Shown: positions 1 to 8,672 of the stretch, piece by piece
Position numbering within the stretch: position 1 is the stretch's first letter
How the letters are laid out: the number at the start of each line of letters is the position of its first letter
From: CANHCC01 sp040381555
GTDB lineage: Bacteria; Bacteroidota; Bacteroidia; J057; RFSG01
Length of the DNA stretch: 22,492 bases
NCBI GenBank assembly: GCA_040381555.1
Contig: JBEIHC010000040.1
Location: 1-22,492, forward strand
Reading direction: 5' to 3'
Made by a program: the position numbers and the translations under genes
Notes under the pieces: generated by a model
What the model saw: only the letters and a program-made list of their open reading frames with translations
What the model was told of the DNA's origin: nothing
The model's database searches: none

Positions 1-1307
1 AGGGAAAAGTTACCGTTGCTTTTAAAGAATTTATTAAAAGAAATGGTGAAAGTACTACTCCCTATCTGAATAAGATTCGGGATGCCATTCAGGATATTCC
101 TGGGGCAGAAATTACTGTGGACAAAGAGCAGAATGGTCCTCCAGTCGGTAAAGTAATTAATATTGAAGTTAGGGGCGAAAATTTCCCCGGCTTGATTAAA
201 TTAGCAGCTGATGTAGAACGATATGTTGACTCTTTGCAAATCGCAGGGGTGGAAGATTTAAAATCGGATTTCATTAATAGCAAACCACAAATTGTAATTG
301 ATATCGATCGGGAGCGTGCCAATAAGGAAGGTATTTCTACCGGTCAAATTGGGATGGAAATCCGAAGTGCCATTTTTGGAAAGGAATCATCCAAGTTTAG
401 AAAAGATGAAGATGAGTTCCCTATTCAAATTCGGTATTCAGAGCAAACGCGTACCAATATAGATGCTTTGATGGATCTTAAAATATCCTACATGGAAATG
501 ACTACCGGTCAAAGACGGCAAGTGCCTCTTTCTTCTGTTGCCACTGTTCGCTATCAAAATACATATGGGGGAATTCAGCGGAAAAACATGAAGCGCTTAA
601 TAACCGTTTCTTCGAATGTAATCAGTGGTTATAATGAAAATGAAGTGGTCGAGCAAATTCAAAAGGCTTTGAATAATTACAATGTGCCGGAGGGATTTGA
701 AGTACAGATGACAGGACAGCAAGAAGAGCAGGCTGAAACGCAAGCCTTTTTAAATTGGGCGATGTTGATTGCTTTAGGCTTAATATTTATTATTCTGGTA
801 ACTCAGTTTAATTCACTCTCTAAGCCTTTGATTATCCTCTCTGAAATTTTATTTTCCATCATCGGGGTGTTCCTCGGTTTTGCCTTGACAGGAATGGACA
901 TGTCCATTGTAATGACAGGAGTTGGAATTGTGGCTCTTGCAGGTATTGTGGTGAAGAATGGAATTCTACTAGTTGAGTTTATGGATGTACTCATGGGAGA
1001 AGGTCATGAATTGGATGCTGCAATTGTTGAGGCTGGAAAAACGCGTTTGAACCCGGTACTATTGACGGCAGCCTCTACCATTTTGGGACTGATTCCATTG
1101 GGTATCGGGCTGAACTTTAACTTCATCACTTTATTTACTGACTTAGATCCGAATATATTTATTGGGGGTCAAAGTGTGGTCTTCTGGGGGCCTTTGGCTT
1201 GGACAATCATATTTGGTCTGGCCTTTGCAACGGTGGTAACCTTAATTGTGGTACCCGTCATGTATTTGATTAATTATAAAATCAAAAAGGCGGTTGGTAG
1301 AATTTAA
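1..1307 (+). CDS. RND-family efflux permease (AcrB/CusA-like), 3' part only
   Basis: This is the C-terminal part of an inner-membrane proton-driven RND pump. The frame is open from the window edge (first complete codon at 3), so the true start lies outside; the GTG at 117 is only an internal codon. About 435 residues are visible of a family usually about 1,000-1,100 long. The soluble porter part comes first (with DFINSKPQIVIDIDRERA and a PLSSVATV stretch), then a block of transmembrane helices from about nucleotide 755. The segment GIVVKNGILLVEF matches the RND helix that carries the conserved lysine of the proton relay. The end, with WGPLAWTIIFGLAFATVVTL and VVPVMY, is the usual last helix. 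Substrate cannot be told from this part. Partner periplasmic adaptor and outer-membrane factor genes would be expected upstream, outside the window. Confidence 0.93.
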   Translation, partial: GKVTVAFKEFIKRNGESTTPYLNKIRDAIQDIPGAEITVDKEQNGPPVGKVINIEVRGENFPGLIKLAADVERYVDSLQIAGVEDLKSDFINSKPQIVIDIDRERANKEGISTGQIGMEIRSAIFGKESSKFRKDEDEFPIQIRYSEQTRTNIDALMDLKISYMEMTTGQRRQVPLSSVATVRYQNTYGGIQRKNMKRLITVSSNVISGYNENEVVEQIQKALNNYNVPEGFEVQMTGQQEEQAETQAFLNWAMLIALGLIFIILVTQFNSLSKPLIILSEILFSIIGVFLGFALTGMDMSIVMTGVGIVALAGIVVKNGILLVEFMDVLMGEGHELDAAIVEAGKTRLNPVLLTAASTILGLIPLGIGLNFNFITLFTDLDPNIFIGGQSVVFWGPLAWTIIFGLAFATVVTLIVVPVMYLINYKIKKAVGRI

Positions 1308-1325
1308 TTATTAGGTAATCAAAAC

Positions 1326-1356
1326 AAAAAGGGCGGCAATATTGCCGCCCTTTTTA
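1326..1356. terminator. Bidirectional rho-independent terminator
   Basis: A perfect 10-bp inverted repeat, GGGCGGCAAT/ATTGCCGCCC, occupies 1331-1350 with no unpaired loop in DNA. It is preceded by an A run and followed by a T run, so it can stop transcription from both sides. It lies between the convergent RND gene and the first vWA gene. Confidence 0.9.
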
Positions 1357-1400
1357 TTTTACCTTTAATCCTGCTCAAATCTATACGCTGTGCCCGATTC

Positions 1401-3329
1401 CTATTTTATAAACGCCGCCCTATCTACCAATTTCAGGAATTCCGCTCTGTATCCTCCCGGATCATACGCAATGGATTCTGAAGCCATTTTTTCAACCATA
1501 CTAAAGGTTGCATTCCCTTTGTATTCACTGTCTTTTAATAACATACCAAAAGCAGCAACGGATGCGCAGAATTTAAAGTCTTCACTCATTATATCTGATA
1601 TGGAAGAAGCCGAAACGGCATGAGTGATGAGCTTACTGTCTTTCTGGCCAGGTGTTTTATATCTGAATTTTACGGTAAGCCATTCCTGAGAATTAGTAGC
1701 TGCATCTGGAAGACTTTCTGCATTGTTTCCATATTTTAAAGAATCAACACTTCCTTCAGGTTCTTCTTTGCTTGTTGCAGGGATAATTTCATAAAGGGCA
1801 GTTACCGTATGTCCGGAACCTAATTCTCCCGCATCTTTTTTATCATTATTGAAATCTTCCTTGTTTAGCCTTCGGTTGTCGTATCCTATCAGCCGGTAAT
1901 GTTTTACTTTGGCTGGATTAAATTCTAATTGCAACTTTACATCTTTGGCAATATTGTACAAGGTTCCATCAATCCGGTCAATCAATACACGCATGGCTTC
2001 TTCGTAGCTATCAATATAAAAATAGTTGCCATTCCCATTGTCGGCAATTGTTTCCATTTTTGAGTCTTTGAGGTTGCCCATTCCAAAACCTAAAACAGTC
2101 AGTGTTACTTCGGACTTACGCATTTCTTCAATCAGTTTTTTCATTTCACTATCGGAGGATGGGCCAACATTGAAATCTCCGTCAGTTGCAAGAATGATGC
2201 GATTGATTCCATATTTTTTAAAATTATTTAGGGCTGTCGAATAGGCAAGTTTTAGTCCCTCCCCTCCGTCAGTATAGCCTTCTGCATGTAGCTGATCTAA
2301 TGCATTTAAAATTTTTACTTTCTCATTCCCCGGAGTACTAGAAAGTGCTAGACCTACCGACCCGGCATACTTGACAATGGAAACCTGATCCTGTGGTCTT
2401 AGTCTTTTTGTCAATTCATTTAATCCTTTTACCAGTAAGGGTAACCGGTCCTCTGGTTGCATAGATCCAGATACATCAATCAGAAATACTAAGTTCATGG
2501 GTGGCAATTCCTCCAATACTATTTCTTTAGCTTGTATTCCTATTCTTAATAATAAACGATTAGGATTCCAAGGACAAGGAGCAAGATCCGAAGTGAAACT
2601 AAGCGGATTTTCATTAGTAGGTTTGGGATATTGATAGCTGAAGAAGTTGATAAATTCTTCTATGCGTATTGATTCTTTTGGAGGGAGGGAACCTTCTTGT
2701 AAGTTGCGTCGGGATTGAGTATAACTGGCATTGTCCACATCGATTGAGAATGTGCTGAGCGGATAATCAGTTACTCTTTGAAATTCTTGCTCCTGCCAAT
2801 AGGCATAGCTATTTTGGTTATTCGGTTGGTTACCGTCAGAAGAAAATGATTTTAATTGGGATTGATTCATTAGTTTATTATTGGTTCCTCTTCTTCTTCT
2901 CTCATTTACAAAATATTCAGTAATATCAGAGCTGGTTCCTCTGCTTTTCTCGTTAAATAGGAATTCACATGCTATAACTGCTGTAGAATTTAATTGATAA
3001 AGTGTTGAAATTTCAATAATTAAGTTGCAAGTTTTGCCTGAATCAACTCGTACATTATTCAATTCGACGATTTCAGCTACGTATCTAGCCCGAACTTTAT
3101 AAATTCCCGAGGGTAATGGTCGGGAACTAAATTTTCCATCAAAATCAGCTCTTGCTCCTTCTTTGATTACCCCATTTTGTTCTATGGAGATAATCGCATC
3201 GATAAGGGCTTCTTTTGTTTCTTTGTCAATGACTTCTACCGCAATTATTCCCTCATTGAGTGATTGAGCAATGAGCATTTGGGCGTAAAGAGCAATCAGG
3301 GTGACAATCCAATACATTCTATTTTTCAT
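1401..3329 (-). CDS. vWA-domain protein with N-terminal carboxypeptidase-regulatory-like domain and DUF3520-type C-terminus
   Basis: A 642-residue exported protein of the YfbK-like vWA family; the precise role of this family is not established. Residues 1-22 are a signal peptide ending in AQMLIAQ. Residues about 25-110 look like a carboxypeptidase-D regulatory-like beta-sandwich (EVIDKETKEALIDAIISIE, DFDGKFSSRPLPSG). After a polar linker, the vWF-A N-terminal segment begins near residue 185 (YPLSTFSIDVDNASYT). The vWA domain spans about 279-450 with an intact metal-binding MIDAS motif DVSGSM at 285-290. The last 190 residues match the DUF3520 type (FNPAKVKHYRLIGYDNRRL). It is a close paralog of the next gene (3653-5530), near identical in the C-terminal half but with an unrelated N-terminus. 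Start chosen for the signal peptide. The gene ends facing the RND terminator. Confidence 0.9.
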   Translation of the reverse strand: MKNRMYWIVTLIALYAQMLIAQSLNEGIIAVEVIDKETKEALIDAIISIEQNGVIKEGARADFDGKFSSRPLPSGIYKVRARYVAEIVELNNVRVDSGKTCNLIIEISTLYQLNSTAVIACEFLFNEKSRGTSSDITEYFVNERRRRGTNNKLMNQSQLKSFSSDGNQPNNQNSYAYWQEQEFQRVTDYPLSTFSIDVDNASYTQSRRNLQEGSLPPKESIRIEEFINFFSYQYPKPTNENPLSFTSDLAPCPWNPNRLLLRIGIQAKEIVLEELPPMNLVFLIDVSGSMQPEDRLPLLVKGLNELTKRLRPQDQVSIVKYAGSVGLALSSTPGNEKVKILNALDQLHAEGYTDGGEGLKLAYSTALNNFKKYGINRIILATDGDFNVGPSSDSEMKKLIEEMRKSEVTLTVLGFGMGNLKDSKMETIADNGNGNYFYIDSYEEAMRVLIDRIDGTLYNIAKDVKLQLEFNPAKVKHYRLIGYDNRRLNKEDFNNDKKDAGELGSGHTVTALYEIIPATSKEEPEGSVDSLKYGNNAESLPDAATNSQEWLTVKFRYKTPGQKDSKLITHAVSASSISDIMSEDFKFCASVAAFGMLLKDSEYKGNATFSMVEKMASESIAYDPGGYRAEFLKLVDRAAFIK

Positions 3330-3652
3330 GGCTTTAGGGATTATTGTCGTTCAAAAAACTTAATAGTAATTCTGGTGAATTGAAATACTTTTGAATCCTC
3401 CAGTATAATGGATGCTGAATTCTTTCTTCATTTCATTTTTTTGTAAAATTAAATTGGTGAAATTAAAACAAGTGAGCAAATTCAAATGCTCGATTCAATT
3501 ACCCTGAAAGTTAAGGTTATTTCTCTGTTTGGTGTAAACGGGTTAATAAACACATTCCCTTTCTCATGAAAATACAAAAGATATTACGCAAAAAAGGGCG
3601 ACTCTTACGCCGCCCTTTTTGAGGAATTATTATTTTTCTATCTTCTACACTC
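3330..3652. other. Intergenic region between the two vWA genes
   Basis: This 323-base AT-rich stretch has no credible gene. It should contain the promoter of the 1401-3329 gene (minus strand), although I see no clear TAnnTTTG element, and it holds the terminator of the 3653-5530 gene. Separate promoter and terminator suggest the two paralogs are transcribed independently. Confidence 0.6.
3590..3620 (-). terminator. Rho-independent terminator of the second vWA gene
   Basis: Stem GGGCG (3596-3600) pairs with CGCCC (3611-3615) around a 10-nt loop, flanked by an A run on the left and a T run on the right. Read on the minus strand, the hairpin is followed by a run of T, 33 bases beyond the stop codon of the gene ending at 3653. 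The flanks also make it potentially bidirectional. Confidence 0.75.
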
Positions 3653-5530
3653 TCAATATTCTCCCCGATAGGCCCTACCTGTTTCCTGCTTCAAACTCTC
3701 AGCCATTTTGACTAAGCGTACAAATTCCGCTCTGTATCCTCCCGGATCATAAGCAATGGATTCTGAAGCCATTTTTTCAACCATCGCAAAGTTCGCATTC
3801 CCCTTGTATTCACTATCTTTTAAAATCATTCCCAATGCAGCAACGGAGGCACAGAATTTAAAATCTTCGCCCATTTTATCTGATTTTGAAGAGGCTGTTA
3901 CAGCTTGGGTAATGAGTTTGCTGGTCTCTTGTCCAGGCATTTTATATCTGAATTTCACTGTCAGCCACTCCTGAGAGTTTGCCGCCCCACTGGGAAGTGC
4001 TTCAGGTTTGTTTCCATATTTCAAAGGATCCACACTGCCTTCAGGCTCTTCATTGCTCGTGGCCGGAATGATTTCATACAATGCAGTTACGGTATGTCCA
4101 GCCCCTAATTCACCGGCATCCTTTTTGTCGTTATTGAAGTCTTCTTTGTTTAATCTCCGATTGTCATACCCGATGAGTCTGTAATGTTTTACTTTCGCCG
4201 GATTAAATTCTAATTGAAGTTTTACATCTTTGGCAATATTGTACAAGGTTCCATCTATTCGATCTACCAAAACCCGCATAGCTTCTTCATAGGAATCTAT
4301 ATAAAAATAATTGCCATTGCCATTATTCGCAATGGTTTCCATTTTTGAGTCTTTCAAATTGCCCATGCCTACACCCAAAACGGTTAGGGTTACTCCGGAT
4401 GTGCGTTTTTCCTCAATCAGTTTTTTCATTTCCTCATCCGAGTTTCTGCCTACATTAAAGTCTCCATCACTGGCAAGAATGATTCGGTTAATTCCGTCTT
4501 TCTTAAAGTATTCTATCGCGGTTTTATAGGCTAGTTCTAATCCTTGTCCCCCTGCTGTAGAACCGCCGGCTTGTAACCTATCTAAGGCTTCCGTAATTTT
4601 AATTTTATCATGCCCTGGAGTACAAGGCAATACCATTCCTGCAGCTCCTGCATACACGACAATAGACACCTGATCTTGTGGTCTCAATTTATCCGTCAAG
4701 GCTCTCATGGCTCTTTTTAATAAGGGCAATCGATTTTCAGGATTCATGGAACCTGAAACATCCAACAGGAATACCAGATTCATTGGGGGTAGGGCATTGA
4801 ATGAAACTTGTTTGCCCTGCATACCAACCCGAAGCAAGAGTCTTTGGGGATTCCAAGGGCAGGGAGCTAATTCAGTAGTAAAGCTGAATGGATGCTCATT
4901 GTTGGGTTGAGGATATCGATAACTAAAGTAGTTAATGAATTCTTCAATCCGTACAGCCTCTTTCGGGGGGAGTGAGCCTGCTTGCAGCATTCTTCGAGTA
5001 TTGGTGTAGCTGGCATTGTCAACATCAATGGAAAATGTACTCAAAGGATGCTCTGTTGCTCGCTGAAATTTTTGCTCAGCAGATTGGTCATAGCTTTCCC
5101 CTGCTGGATACTCCTGATTGTAAATGGTGGGTTCTGTCGATACAGGAGAGTAGGGTTCGTGAATCCTTTGGTCATAGTTTTTGTTTTTTGGGCGAGGCTG
5201 TTCTGCTCCTCCATAGGCTGGATGCACAGTATGGATTGATGCATCTTCGCTCACACGGCCCCGATGCTGCATACTCTCCGTTTGGATAAGCTTTTCTTGT
5301 GTTTCAACCTGAATGTTTTTTTGATTTTTACTTGGAAGTGATGGGCTTTCGGAAATTTGAACTTTTTCAGGTTGCAAAGGGTCATTCGGGGTAGATTGAT
5401 TAGAATCTTTGAGTTTTACGGTTTGCTCTGACTCTTGAGAGGCATTTTTCTTTTTAGAGGTGCAAGAGGTTGAAAGTAGAATGCTGACTAAGAGCAGCAA
5501 TAGTGCGGACAAAATTTGGTGATTTTTCAT
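3653..5530 (-). CDS. vWA-domain lipoprotein with DUF3520-type C-terminus
   Basis: Start placed at ATG 5530, giving 625 residues. An ATG 81 bases upstream is in frame but would put 27 extra residues before an excellent lipoprotein signal: MKNHQ, hydrophobic stretch, then LLSTSC with Cys23 as lipid anchor. Residues about 24-155 are a low-complexity linker rich in Ser, Gln, Pro and charge. The vWF-A N-terminal segment starts near 162, and the vWA domain follows with MIDAS motif DVSGSM at 257-262. The C-terminal DUF3520-type part is almost the same as in the 1401-3329 gene (for example AKDVKLQLEFNPAKVKHYRL in both). The protein is probably anchored on the periplasmic face or outer membrane. A role in holding protein complexes through MIDAS is inferred from the domain only. 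Downstream of gyrB but separated from it by a terminator. Confidence 0.9.
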   Translation of the reverse strand: MKNHQILSALLLLLVSILLSTSCTSKKKNASQESEQTVKLKDSNQSTPNDPLQPEKVQISESPSLPSKNQKNIQVETQEKLIQTESMQHRGRVSEDASIHTVHPAYGGAEQPRPKNKNYDQRIHEPYSPVSTEPTIYNQEYPAGESYDQSAEQKFQRATEHPLSTFSIDVDNASYTNTRRMLQAGSLPPKEAVRIEEFINYFSYRYPQPNNEHPFSFTTELAPCPWNPQRLLLRVGMQGKQVSFNALPPMNLVFLLDVSGSMNPENRLPLLKRAMRALTDKLRPQDQVSIVVYAGAAGMVLPCTPGHDKIKITEALDRLQAGGSTAGGQGLELAYKTAIEYFKKDGINRIILASDGDFNVGRNSDEEMKKLIEEKRTSGVTLTVLGVGMGNLKDSKMETIANNGNGNYFYIDSYEEAMRVLVDRIDGTLYNIAKDVKLQLEFNPAKVKHYRLIGYDNRRLNKEDFNNDKKDAGELGAGHTVTALYEIIPATSNEEPEGSVDPLKYGNKPEALPSGAANSQEWLTVKFRYKMPGQETSKLITQAVTASSKSDKMGEDFKFCASVAALGMILKDSEYKGNANFAMVEKMASESIAYDPGGYRAEFVRLVKMAESLKQETGRAYRGEY

Positions 5531-5613
5531 GTCTTTTTTTAGGAGGGATGCAAGGGATAGGAAAATTCCATAAGCGAGCGAAAAAAAATGACACCAAGCA
5601 GCTTGCACCAAGC

Positions 5614-5646
5614 AAAAAAAAGCCGGAAGATTTCTCCTCCGGCTTT
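5614..5646 (-). terminator. Rho-independent terminator of gyrB
   Basis: Stem AGCCGGA (5621-5627) pairs with TCCGGCT (5638-5644) around a 10-nt loop. On the minus strand the hairpin is followed by seven or more T. It begins about 30 bases beyond the gyrB stop codon. Confidence 0.85.
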
Positions 5647-5676
5647 TGATAGATTACTCTTTCTGATTTCTGCTAT

Positions 5677-7650
5677 TTAAGCATCGATTCTGGCGTATTT
5701 TGCATTCTGTTCAATGAATTCTCTTCTGGGCGGTACTTCATCTCCCATAAGCATGGAGAAAAGGTAATCGGCCTCTACAGCACTGTCGATATTCACTCTT
5801 TGTAAAGTCCTTTTGGATGGATCCATGGTGGTCGTCCAAAGCTGTTCAGGATTCATCTCACCCAGACCCTTGTATCGTTGCACATTCACTTTGCCTTCAT
5901 CTCCTCCTCCCATTTTTTCGATTGCTGCTTTGCGGTCTTCCTCTGTCCAACAGTATTGCTCCTCTTTTCCCTTTTTTACCAAATACAAGGGGGGTAGGGC
6001 AATGTACACATACCCACCTTCGATCAAAGGTTTTAGGTAGCGATAGAAAAATGTCAGAATTAAAGTACGAATATGGCTTCCATCCACATCGGCATCCGTC
6101 ATAATCACAATTTTATGATACCGAAGTTTTTCGATTGAGATTTCGGATTCAGTTCCTATGCCTTGAATCCCCAGAGCAATGATCATGTTTTTTATTTCTT
6201 CATTGTCATAAATTCTGGCTGGGTGCGCCTTCTCTACATTGAGAATTTTACCTCTAAGGGGGAGAATTGCTTGAAAGGCCCTGTTTCTTCCCTGTTTGGC
6301 TGATCCGCCGGCAGAATCCCCTTCCACTAAATAAATTTCACAATTAGCAGGATTCTTATCTGAACAATCCGCCAGTTTACCCGGAAGCCCTCCGCTTACC
6401 ATTACATTTTTCCTTTGCACCATTTCCCGGGCTTTTTTTGCCGCGGTTCTTGCTTCTGCAGCTAATATAACCTTGGATATAATGCGCTTAGCCGTATTCG
6501 GATTTTCTTCCAAATAATAAGTCAGATATTTATTGACAATCCCTTCCACAATTCCTGCTACATCCCCATTCCCTAATTTTGTTTTAGTTTGACCTTCAAA
6601 CTGCGGTTCCGCAACTTTTACTGAAATAACGGAGGTGATTCCTTCACGAAAGTCATCTCCTGTGATTTCAATTTTCAATTTATTTAATAAACCCGATTTG
6701 TCTGCATAGGCTTTTAAGGAACGAGTTAGTGCCTTTTTGAAACCGGATACATGCGTTCCTCCCTCGTGCGTGTTGATGTTATTCACATACGAATGGATGT
6801 TTTCTGTATAGGAATCATTGTACAGAATCGCCAATTCTACTGGTGTTTCTCCATTTTCATCCGATCCTGAAATGTAGATTGGAGGATCAAACATGGGAGT
6901 TCTGGCCGAATCAAGAAATTTTACAAATTCACTCAAGCCACCCTCAGAATAAAACACTTTCGACAGATGCTTCGTTTGACCTTCATTTTCTTCATCCTTT
7001 ACAAGCTCCCGCAAATCGGTCAGCGTAATGCGAATTCCTTTATTTAAAAAAGATAACTCCCGCACACGACTAGCAAGTGTTTCAAAACGAAATTCTTTCT
7101 CCGTGAAAATGGTGTCATCCGGTAGGAATATCGTTTCAGTACCCCTTCTGTCGGTAGTGCCAATCTCCCGTACAGGGGCCTCCGGAATTCCACAATGGTA
7201 TGTTTGGGAATAGATTTTCCCATCCCGATGCACATTTACCGTACAATCAATAGATAGGGCATTCACGCAGGATACCCCAACTCCATGCAATCCTCCAGAA
7301 ACTTTGTAAGTGTCCTTATCGAATTTTCCTCCAGCGTGCAGAACAGTCATTACCACTTCCAGAGCTGATTTTTGTTCCTTCTCATGGAAATCCACTGGTA
7401 TTCCTCTTCCATTATCTCGAACGGTAATGGAGTTGTTTTCATTTATAAATACCTCAATGTCGGTACAATGGCCTGCTAAAGCCTCATCAATAGAATTATC
7501 AACTACCTCATAAACCAGATGGTGTAATCCTCGGAATCCAATATCCCCAATATACATGGCAGGCCTTTTACGGACAGCCTCTAAGCCCTCCAGTACCTGA
7601 ATGTTACTCGCTGAATAATTATTGTCTTTGTTGCCGATTTCGTCTGCCAT
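5677..7650 (-). CDS. gyrB: DNA gyrase subunit B
   Basis: A complete 657-residue type IIA topoisomerase ATPase subunit, which with GyrA introduces negative supercoils. The GHKL ATPase domain is at the N-terminus: YEVVDNSIDEALAG at 47-60, DNGRGIP at 79-85, and the ATP-lid GGLHGVGVSCVNALS at 119-133. The transducer domain follows. The Toprim metal-binding residues are intact: EGDSAGGSAKQGRNR with catalytic Glu443, and DADVDGSH with Asp519/521/523. QRYKGLGEMNP (591-601) and the C-terminal GDEVPPRREFIEQNA are the standard GyrB ending. Length without the 170-residue Toprim insertion of proteobacterial GyrB fits Bacteroidota. ParE is the alternative, but the overall pattern and C-terminus favour GyrB. 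The start at 7650 sits just after a 10-bp inverted repeat. Confidence 0.95.
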   Translation of the reverse strand: MADEIGNKDNNYSASNIQVLEGLEAVRKRPAMYIGDIGFRGLHHLVYEVVDNSIDEALAGHCTDIEVFINENNSITVRDNGRGIPVDFHEKEQKSALEVVMTVLHAGGKFDKDTYKVSGGLHGVGVSCVNALSIDCTVNVHRDGKIYSQTYHCGIPEAPVREIGTTDRRGTETIFLPDDTIFTEKEFRFETLASRVRELSFLNKGIRITLTDLRELVKDEENEGQTKHLSKVFYSEGGLSEFVKFLDSARTPMFDPPIYISGSDENGETPVELAILYNDSYTENIHSYVNNINTHEGGTHVSGFKKALTRSLKAYADKSGLLNKLKIEITGDDFREGITSVISVKVAEPQFEGQTKTKLGNGDVAGIVEGIVNKYLTYYLEENPNTAKRIISKVILAAEARTAAKKAREMVQRKNVMVSGGLPGKLADCSDKNPANCEIYLVEGDSAGGSAKQGRNRAFQAILPLRGKILNVEKAHPARIYDNEEIKNMIIALGIQGIGTESEISIEKLRYHKIVIMTDADVDGSHIRTLILTFFYRYLKPLIEGGYVYIALPPLYLVKKGKEEQYCWTEEDRKAAIEKMGGGDEGKVNVQRYKGLGEMNPEQLWTTTMDPSKRTLQRVNIDSAVEADYLFSMLMGDEVPPRREFIEQNAKYARIDA

Positions 7651-7660
7651 AGTATAATTG

Positions 7661-7688
7661 AATTTTACCTTAAATAATAGGTAAAATT
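7661..7688. promoter_or_regulatory. Inverted repeat just upstream of gyrB
   Basis: A perfect 10-bp inverted repeat, AATTTTACCT (7661-7670) and AGGTAAAATT (7679-7688), separated by 8 bases, lies 11-38 bases before the gyrB start codon. It could be an operator or a leader-RNA hairpin. There is no T run after it on the minus strand, so it does not look like a terminator for the upstream operon. Confidence 0.45.
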
Positions 7689-7752
7689 ACGCATTTTAAC
7701 GCGTAGTTAACAGGCATTTTACAGCTTATTTTCCACAAAAGTGGGTTCTATT

Positions 7753-8667
7753 TTATTGAATTGGCACAGTATCCCGATAGAGTTGATAACTAAGCCCCGT
7801 AAAGATTCCTCGAACTCCATCTCCCTGAATATTCCCCCGAACATTAAAGGGCTCAACAAATGGACTCCCATTCCCTTCCACAGCACTTTCGAGGGATACC
7901 AAGTAATCGTAATATTCTTTACTGATGTTGAGTAATTTGATTCTGACTTCTTCGCCAGGTTCAAAAAAGGGAGGACTGCCAAATGGAATTTCTTGACCGT
8001 CAAATAATTCGTCTGTTACGGTGTATTCTATTACACTATCTCTTTCTGTTTGATTAGCTGGTAAAGGATAAATGGAAGTAGAAGGGGTCAGGAAAATGAT
8101 TCTGTAAAAATTAACCTCCCCCGGGGCATCCTTCAGATATCCTGTTATATAGGCTTTGTTTTCTGGTTTGCCGTCAAAAATATGTTGCGTTCTCAACACA
8201 GGAACAGGATTAAGCAATCGAGTATTGGCTGTGGCAATTCGGGTTTCTCCATTGCTTAATTTAGCCTCTACTCTTAAGGTAAATTCTTTCCCATATTCTG
8301 GCTTGACGATAGAGGCTGTATCCAATGAGGTGTATACTCCAAATGAAAATACTCCTACGCTGAGGGGGGTGTAAACTAAGGTATCTATTCGAGTACCATC
8401 CGAAATAGTGACAAATGCATCCGGGATGATTAGAATGTCCGGAGCATCAAAATATCCAGAACTTTGCTGAACAACTACTGTCTTCGGAAAGCCTGGTTCC
8501 AGGTAACTTTCCACAATCAGTAAAGGCTCATGCTCCGGGAGTTTTACCTCAATTATTTTAGGATTCCGGCAAGCCACGAAATGGAGTAAAAGTAAAATGC
8601 TCGCAAGCAATTGCAACCTATTCCAGGATGCTAAAGTGTTTGTTGTATATGGGGAATGAAGGCGCAT
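7753..8667 (-). CDS. DUF4249 family lipoprotein, partner of the TonB-dependent receptor
   Basis: A 304-residue predicted outer-membrane lipoprotein. A hydrophobic signal (LLASILLLLHFVAC) with a lipobox cysteine near residue 33 precedes the mature part. PLLIVESYLEPGFPKTVVVQQSS followed by LIIPDAFVTISDGTRIDTL is characteristic of DUF4249, a Bacteroidota family that is nearly always encoded directly after a TonB-dependent receptor. Here the receptor stop and this ATG are 5 bases apart, so the two are surely one operon. By analogy with SusD/SusC, the lipoprotein may help capture the substrate; that is inference, and the substrate is unknown. No terminator is visible between this gene and gyrB, so read-through into gyrB is possible. 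Confidence 0.88.
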   Translation of the reverse strand: MRLHSPYTTNTLASWNRLQLLASILLLLHFVACRNPKIIEVKLPEHEPLLIVESYLEPGFPKTVVVQQSSGYFDAPDILIIPDAFVTISDGTRIDTLVYTPLSVGVFSFGVYTSLDTASIVKPEYGKEFTLRVEAKLSNGETRIATANTRLLNPVPVLRTQHIFDGKPENKAYITGYLKDAPGEVNFYRIIFLTPSTSIYPLPANQTERDSVIEYTVTDELFDGQEIPFGSPPFFEPGEEVRIKLLNISKEYYDYLVSLESAVEGNGSPFVEPFNVRGNIQGDGVRGIFTGLSYQLYRDTVPIQ

Positions 8668-8672
8668 GGATT

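Noticed and set aside
5531..5611. Longer N-terminus for the vWA lipoprotein from ATG 5611
   Set aside because: It would bury a clear lipoprotein signal (LLSTSC) 27 residues inside the protein and overlaps the repeat next to the gyrB terminator.
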